NCBI RefSeq assembly: GCF_024505145.1
Contig: NZ_JANIAA010000012.1
Coordinates: 62,001-126,000, forward strand
DNA from: Streptomyces rugosispiralis
GTDB taxonomy: Bacteria > Actinomycetota > Actinomycetes > Streptomycetales > Streptomycetaceae
DNA: 64,000 bases
Direction of reading: 5' to 3'
This document shows, piece by piece, positions 60,430-64,000 of this stretch. Within the stretch, counting starts at the first letter, position 1. Each line of letters starts with the position of its first letter. The position numbers were made by a program, and so were the translations under genes. Under the pieces are notes generated by a model. The model had not been told where the DNA came from and did no database searches. It worked only from the letters and a program-made list of their open reading frames with translations.

Positions 60430-60933
60430 ATGAGCATCTGGTGGTCACTCCATTTGCCCCGCGAGGCGGCGAGCGTTCCGCTCGCACGACGACTGCTCCT
60501 CGGCACCATGGAGACAGCCGGAGTGGATCCGGAGATCTCCTACGATCTGTCGGTCGCCCTCTCCGAGGCGTGTGCGAACGCGGTGGAGCACGGGGGTCGC
60601 GACGGCACGGGCGGGGATTATCGAGTCACGGCCTATATCGACGGCGACACCTGCCGTATCGAGGTCACCGACTCCGGTCCCGGCTTCGCCGGACGCGGCA
60701 CCGTCCGCCGCGAGGCCCGCACCCGGAACGAGCGGCGTCCGGCGGGCGCGCCGAGACCACAGCAGCCGCGCAGTCCGGCCCCGCCACAGGCGGAGCACGG
60801 ACGGGGGCTCTTTCTCATCGAGGCCCTCACCGACCATGTCCGCTACCGCGACCGTCCGGGCCGCGGCGGGGTGGTGGTGAGCTTCGACAAGATTCTCAAG
60901 TGGCGTGAAGGAGCGCTGCTCAGAGCGTCATGA
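60430..60933 (+). CDS. RsbW-like ATP-binding protein (anti-sigma kinase type)
   Basis: A 167-residue GHKL ATPase. The N box is LSEACANAVEHGGR, the G1 box is VTDSGPGFAGRG and the G2 box is EHGRGLFLIEALTDH. Between G1 and G2 is a Pro/Arg-rich insert of about 30 residues (residues 95-125). Streptomyces have many such proteins, each likely kinasing an anti-anti-sigma factor. No partner gene is adjacent. A GGAGG site precedes the ATG. Confidence 0.88.
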   Translation: MSIWWSLHLPREAASVPLARRLLLGTMETAGVDPEISYDLSVALSEACANAVEHGGRDGTGGDYRVTAYIDGDTCRIEVTDSGPGFAGRGTVRREARTRNERRPAGAPRPQQPRSPAPPQAEHGRGLFLIEALTDHVRYRDRPGRGGVVVSFDKILKWREGALLRAS

Positions 60934-60963
60934 CCGCCGCGACGTCAGACGGCCGTCTGCACG

Positions 60964-62439
60964 TCAGGTAGTTGTCTGTTCGGGGGGCAGGGCGCGGCAC
61001 AGCGCGTCCAGCGCCCCCGCGAAGGAGTGCTCGGACGGGGTCGCGTAGCCCACCACGAGCCCGTCGCGATGGGGTGTGGCGGCGTCCGGGTGGCGGTAGC
61101 CGCCGAGCCCGTCGAGCGCCAGCCCCTGCCAGGCGGCGGCGCGGAGGGCGGACCGCTCGGTGCCGGGCGGCAGCTCGAGCACCGCGTGCAGTCCGGCCGC
61201 GATCCCCGATACGCGGATATGGGGCGCGCGTTCGGCGAGGGCGGCGACGAGCTGATCCCGCCGACGGCGGTACTGCTGGCGCATGCGCCGCACATGGCGG
61301 TCGTAGCCGCCCGATTCGATGAAGTCCGCGAGGGTCAGCTGGTCGAGGACGCCGGTCCAGCCCTCGCGCTCCCCCTTGGTGGCCAGCAGGCCGTCGACCA
61401 GGTGGTCCGGCAGCACCATCCAGCCCAGCCGCAGGGCCGGGGAGAGGCTCTTGCTGACCGAGCCGACGTAGACCACCCGGTCGGGGTCGAGGCCCTGCAC
61501 GGCGCCCACCGGACGGCGGTCGTAGCGGAACTCCCCGTCGTAGTCGTCCTCCAGCACCAGACCGCCGCTCTCCCGCGCCCAGGCGACGGCCGCGGCCCGC
61601 CGCTCGGGGTGCAGCGGACCGCCGGTGGGGAACTGGTGGGCGGGGGTGAGCAGGGCAGCCCGTACGCCGTCGAGGTCGGCCAGTCCGTCCGTAAGGGCGC
61701 CATCGGCGTCCAGGGGGAGCGGGACCGTACGGATCCCGGCCGATCTCAGCAGCGAGCGGTGGAAGGCCAGGCCGTAGGACTCGACGGCCATCCGGGGCCG
61801 CAGCAGCCGGGTGTCGCTCAGCAGCCGCACCGCGTGCGCGAAGCCCGCGCACACGACGATCCGCTCGGGGTCGGTGCGTACGCCCCGGACGCGGGCGAGG
61901 TAGTCGGCCAGGGCGCGGCGCAGCTCCGGGCGGCCGCGCGGATCACCGGGGCCGAACGCCTCGTGGGGCGCGGCGGTCAGGGCGCGGCGGGCCGAGGCGA
62001 GCCAGGCGGTGCGGGGGAAGGAGGCGGCGTCCGGCTGGCCCTGGAGCAGGTTGTGCGCCGGGTGCGAGGCGGGCCTGGGCCCGCGGCGGCCGCCGGTCGC
62101 CCCGGACGGCCGCCCGCCGCGCTCCCGGCCGGGCGTGCGCCGCCGGGACGGGGGCGATGCGGGGCGGGGCGCCACCCGGGTCCCGGAGCCCTGGCGGGCG
62201 GTGAGCCAGCCCTCGGCGACCAGTTCGGCGTAGGCGTCGGCGACCGTGTTCCGGGCGATGCCCAGGTCGGCGGCGAGGGAACGGTAAGGCGGCAGCCGGG
62301 TCTCCGGGGCGAGCCGCCCGTCGCGGATGGCCTCCCGCAGCGCGGCCATCAGGGCGGCCCTGCGGCTGCCCGCGCGGGTCAGCTCCAGATGGAGGTCACT
62401 GCCGAGGACCTCCGCCGAATTGACCCATGAATCCGCCAT
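60964..62439 (-). CDS. MocR-type GntR/aminotransferase regulator
   Basis: A 491-residue fusion of a GntR winged helix (LPPYRSLAADLGIARNTVAD, residues about 48-68) and a class I aminotransferase-like domain. The PLP lysine is in VGSVSKSLSPALRLG. Such proteins, for example PdxR, usually sense pyridoxal phosphate and regulate neighbouring genes. It is divergent by 47 bp from the AhpD-like gene, a plausible target. TAGGGT lies eight bases before the ATG. Confidence 0.9.
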   Translation of the reverse strand: MADSWVNSAEVLGSDLHLELTRAGSRRAALMAALREAIRDGRLAPETRLPPYRSLAADLGIARNTVADAYAELVAEGWLTARQGSGTRVAPRPASPPSRRRTPGRERGGRPSGATGGRRGPRPASHPAHNLLQGQPDAASFPRTAWLASARRALTAAPHEAFGPGDPRGRPELRRALADYLARVRGVRTDPERIVVCAGFAHAVRLLSDTRLLRPRMAVESYGLAFHRSLLRSAGIRTVPLPLDADGALTDGLADLDGVRAALLTPAHQFPTGGPLHPERRAAAVAWARESGGLVLEDDYDGEFRYDRRPVGAVQGLDPDRVVYVGSVSKSLSPALRLGWMVLPDHLVDGLLATKGEREGWTGVLDQLTLADFIESGGYDRHVRRMRQQYRRRRDQLVAALAERAPHIRVSGIAAGLHAVLELPPGTERSALRAAAWQGLALDGLGGYRHPDAATPHRDGLVVGYATPSEHSFAGALDALCRALPPEQTTT

Positions 62440-62486
62440 GGGAATGCACCCTACAGAGGGTCGCTTAGCGGCCTAATTTCATTCTC

Positions 62487-63116
62487 ATGACGACTTCGAC
62501 ACCGGCACGGACGGCGACGGCACAGACCGCGACGACAGGGACGGCGACAACCGCGACGACAGGGACGACGACAACCGCGACGACAGGGACGACGGCACAG
62601 AGCGCGACGACGACGGAGACGGTGACACAGACCGCGACGACGACACAGAGCGCGACGGCGGCGCGGCGGACGACCGGGCGGGTCAACTTCGCCAAGGCCG
62701 CCCCCAAGGCGTTCAAGGCGCTGATCAGCCTGGACGCGGCCGCCCGCGAGGGCCTGGACCCGGCCCTGGTGGAGCTGGTGCAGATCCGCTCCTCCCAGCT
62801 CAACCACTGCGCGTACTGCCTCCATATGCACACCACCGACGCCCATGAGGCGGGCGAGAGCAAGGAGCGCATCGCCCTGGTGGGGGTCTGGGAGGAGGCC
62901 GGTGAGGCCGGGTTCTACACCGAGAAGGAGCAGGCCGCCCTGGCGCTCACCGAGGCGGTCACGCTGCTGCCCGGCGGCGTCCCGGACGAGGTCTACGAGC
63001 GGGCCGCCCGGCACTTCGAGGAGCGGGAGCTGGCCCAGCTCATCGCCCTCATCTTCACGATCAACTCCTGGAACCGGATCGCGGTGACCACCCGCAAGGT
63101 GCCGGGGCAGAACTGA
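62487..63116 (+). CDS. AhpD-like carboxymuconolactone decarboxylase family protein
   Basis: A 209-residue protein. Residues 1-62 are almost only Thr, Ala, Gln and Ser, coming from 24-bp repeats. The domain from residue 65 (GRVNFAKAAPKAFKALISLD) has the redox motif His107-Cys108-Ala-Tyr-Cys111 and the later helix of AhpD-type peroxidases. It reduces peroxides or is a gamma-carboxymuconolactone decarboxylase-like enzyme; the CXXC favours the former. TAATTT ends eight bases before the ATG and there is no ribosome site, so it may be leaderless. Confidence 0.88.
   Translation: MTTSTPARTATAQTATTGTATTATTGTTTTATTGTTAQSATTTETVTQTATTTQSATAARRTTGRVNFAKAAPKAFKALISLDAAAREGLDPALVELVQIRSSQLNHCAYCLHMHTTDAHEAGESKERIALVGVWEEAGEAGFYTEKEQAALALTEAVTLLPGGVPDEVYERAARHFEERELAQLIALIFTINSWNRIAVTTRKVPGQN
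62531..62604 (+). repeat. three 24-bp in-frame units in the AhpD-like gene
   Basis: GACGACAGGGACG recurs at 62531, 62555 and 62579, exactly 24 bp apart, each unit coding for eight residues (TTGTATTA-like). They sit in the Thr-rich N-terminal tail. Confidence 0.88.
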
Positions 63117-63123
63117 GAACGCA

Positions 63124-63154
63124 CCGTGGGGAGCGGCGCCGCCGCTCCCCACGG
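63124..63154. terminator. bidirectional terminator
   Basis: CCGTGGGGAGCGGC (63124-63137) pairs perfectly with GCCGCTCCCCACGG (63141-63154) across a three-base loop. It lies eight bases after the AhpD-like gene and 45 bases from the stop of the convergent peptidase gene, and so can end both transcripts. Confidence 0.88.
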
Positions 63155-63198
63155 GGGACCCACGCGATCGGGCGATGAGCCGCCGCTTCGGGGCCGCC

Positions 63199-64000
63199 TC
63201 AGCCGGTCAGGCGGGCCATCCACGCCTCGACGTCATCGGCGGTCCGCGGCAGCGCGGCCGACAGCACGCGGTTGCCGTCCTCCGTGACCAGGATGTCGTC
63301 CTCGATCCGGACGCCGATGCCCCGGTACTCCTCCGGCACGGTCAGGTCGTCGGGCTGGAAGTACAGCCCCGGCTCGACCGTCAGGCACATACCGGGCTCC
63401 AGGGTGCCGTCCACATAGGTCTCGGTGCGGGCCACGGCGCAGTCGTGGACGTCCATGCCGAGCATGTGGCCGGTGCCGTGCAGCGTCCAGCGACGCTGCA
63501 GCCCCAGCTCGAGCACCCGCTCCACCGGACCCTCGACCAGGCCCCATTCGACGAGCCTGGTGGCGAGGACGTGCTGGGCGGCGTCATGGAAGTCGCGGTA
63601 CTTCGCACCCGGCCGGACCGCGGCGATGCCCGCCTCCTGGGCCTCGTAGACCGCCTCGTAGACCTTGCGCTGCAGCGGGCTGTAGGTGCCGTTCACCGGC
63701 AGGGTGCGGGTCACATCGGCGGTGTAGAGGGTGGTGGTCTCCACGCCCGCGTCCAGCAGGAGCAGATCGCCGGAGCGGACCGGGCCGTCGTTGCGCACCC
63801 AGTGCAGGGTGGTGGCGTGCGGGCCCGCGGCGGCGATGGTGCCGTAGCCGACGTCGTTGCCCTCGACCCGGGCCCGAAGGAAGAACGTTCCTTCGATATA
63901 GCGCTCCGATGTCGCCCGCGCCTTGTCCAGAACCTTGACGACGTCCTCGAAGCCGCGGGCCGTCGAGTCGACCGCCGCCTGCAGCTGCCCGATCTCGAAC
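63199..64000 (-). CDS. pepP: aminopeptidase P family metallopeptidase, N-terminal part outside window
   Basis: The last 267 codons of an Xaa-Pro aminopeptidase of the M24 pita-bread fold. Metal ligands are visible: LLLDAGVETTTLYTADVTRT with two aspartates, LHGTGHMLGMDVHD with a histidine, CLTVEPGLYF and IGVRIEDDILV with two glutamates. It cuts N-terminal residues before proline and binds two manganese ions. The gene enters from the right edge, so its start and N-terminal domain are not seen. Confidence 0.92.
   Translation of the reverse strand, partial: FEIGQLQAAVDSTARGFEDVVKVLDKARATSERYIEGTFFLRARVEGNDVGYGTIAAAGPHATTLHWVRNDGPVRSGDLLLLDAGVETTTLYTADVTRTLPVNGTYSPLQRKVYEAVYEAQEAGIAAVRPGAKYRDFHDAAQHVLATRLVEWGLVEGPVERVLELGLQRRWTLHGTGHMLGMDVHDCAVARTETYVDGTLEPGMCLTVEPGLYFQPDDLTVPEEYRGIGVRIEDDILVTEDGNRVLSAALPRTADDVEAWMARLTG

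Noticed and set aside
1..64000. tRNA or rRNA genes, in particular a tRNA target for the element
   Set aside because: No TTCGA-loop or cloverleaf with proper arms was found at the element ends or elsewhere; the insertion target is thiC.

Overview
The window is a high-GC actinobacterial chromosome segment, almost certainly from a Streptomyces. The evidence is third-position GC bias, frequent GTG starts, an SsgA-type sporulation protein, a cydAB-cydCD block with a Rex-type operator, a parS-like site, DnaA boxes, and a gene order (ptpA, ssgA, thiC, hisC, cydAB, cydCD, serS, pheA, Dyp peroxidase, copper genes) that I remember as the origin-proximal core region around SCO3920-SCO3970 of S. coelicolor. 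No tRNA, rRNA or CRISPR array was seen.

Left core, 1-7037: a minus-strand operon (phage-holin-family membrane protein, low-molecular-weight tyrosine phosphatase, cystathionine gamma-lyase running off the left edge); then a cupin, a small membrane protein, ssgA without its usual neighbour ssgR, a YibE/F membrane protein, and thiC preceded by a TPP riboswitch.

Mobile element, about 6894-16577: an actinomycete integrative and conjugative element (AICE) of about 9.7 kb sits inside the 3' end of thiC. It encodes an HTH-TPR regulator, three small proteins, a structured non-coding block, a GntR/KorSA-type repressor, a TraB/FtsK translocase, two small transfer-type proteins, a RepSA-type initiator, a 51-residue ORF and a serine recombinase. 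The left junction carries a replacement thiC tail of exactly the same length (132 nt after the shared 12-bp core) as the original tail, now stranded beside the recombinase gene at 16566-16709. ThiC is therefore rebuilt rather than broken. Two 16-bp operator-like sites 52 bp apart overlap divergent promoters between the repressor and the transfer-replication operon.

Middle core, 16843-45539: a decayed Bro-N antirepressor-like gene, a Tat-exported serine hydrolase, a membrane protein, a PPP-family phosphoesterase, a LacI regulator, hisC, cydA-cydB-cydCD (Rex site upstream, parS at the cydCD start), a GAF sensor kinase, a glycine-rich secreted protein, a HAD hydrolase, a flavin oxidoreductase, htpX-pspAB, two ABC exporter ATPase-permease pairs, and an MFS transporter with a FadR-type regulator.

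Right core, 45622-64000: a predicted DNA-binding protein, a DHA2 drug exporter divergent from an AsnC-type regulator, a secreted phospholipase A2, a second HAD hydrolase, serS, pheA (separated by a cluster of DnaA boxes), and a translationally coupled operon for copper handling (SCO1-PCuAC-CopCD-Dyp peroxidase) next to a YcnI protein. It ends with an RsbW-like ATPase, a MocR regulator divergent from an AhpD-like protein, and an aminopeptidase P running off the right edge.

All calls come from reading the translated sequence and recalled family motifs; no database search was run.
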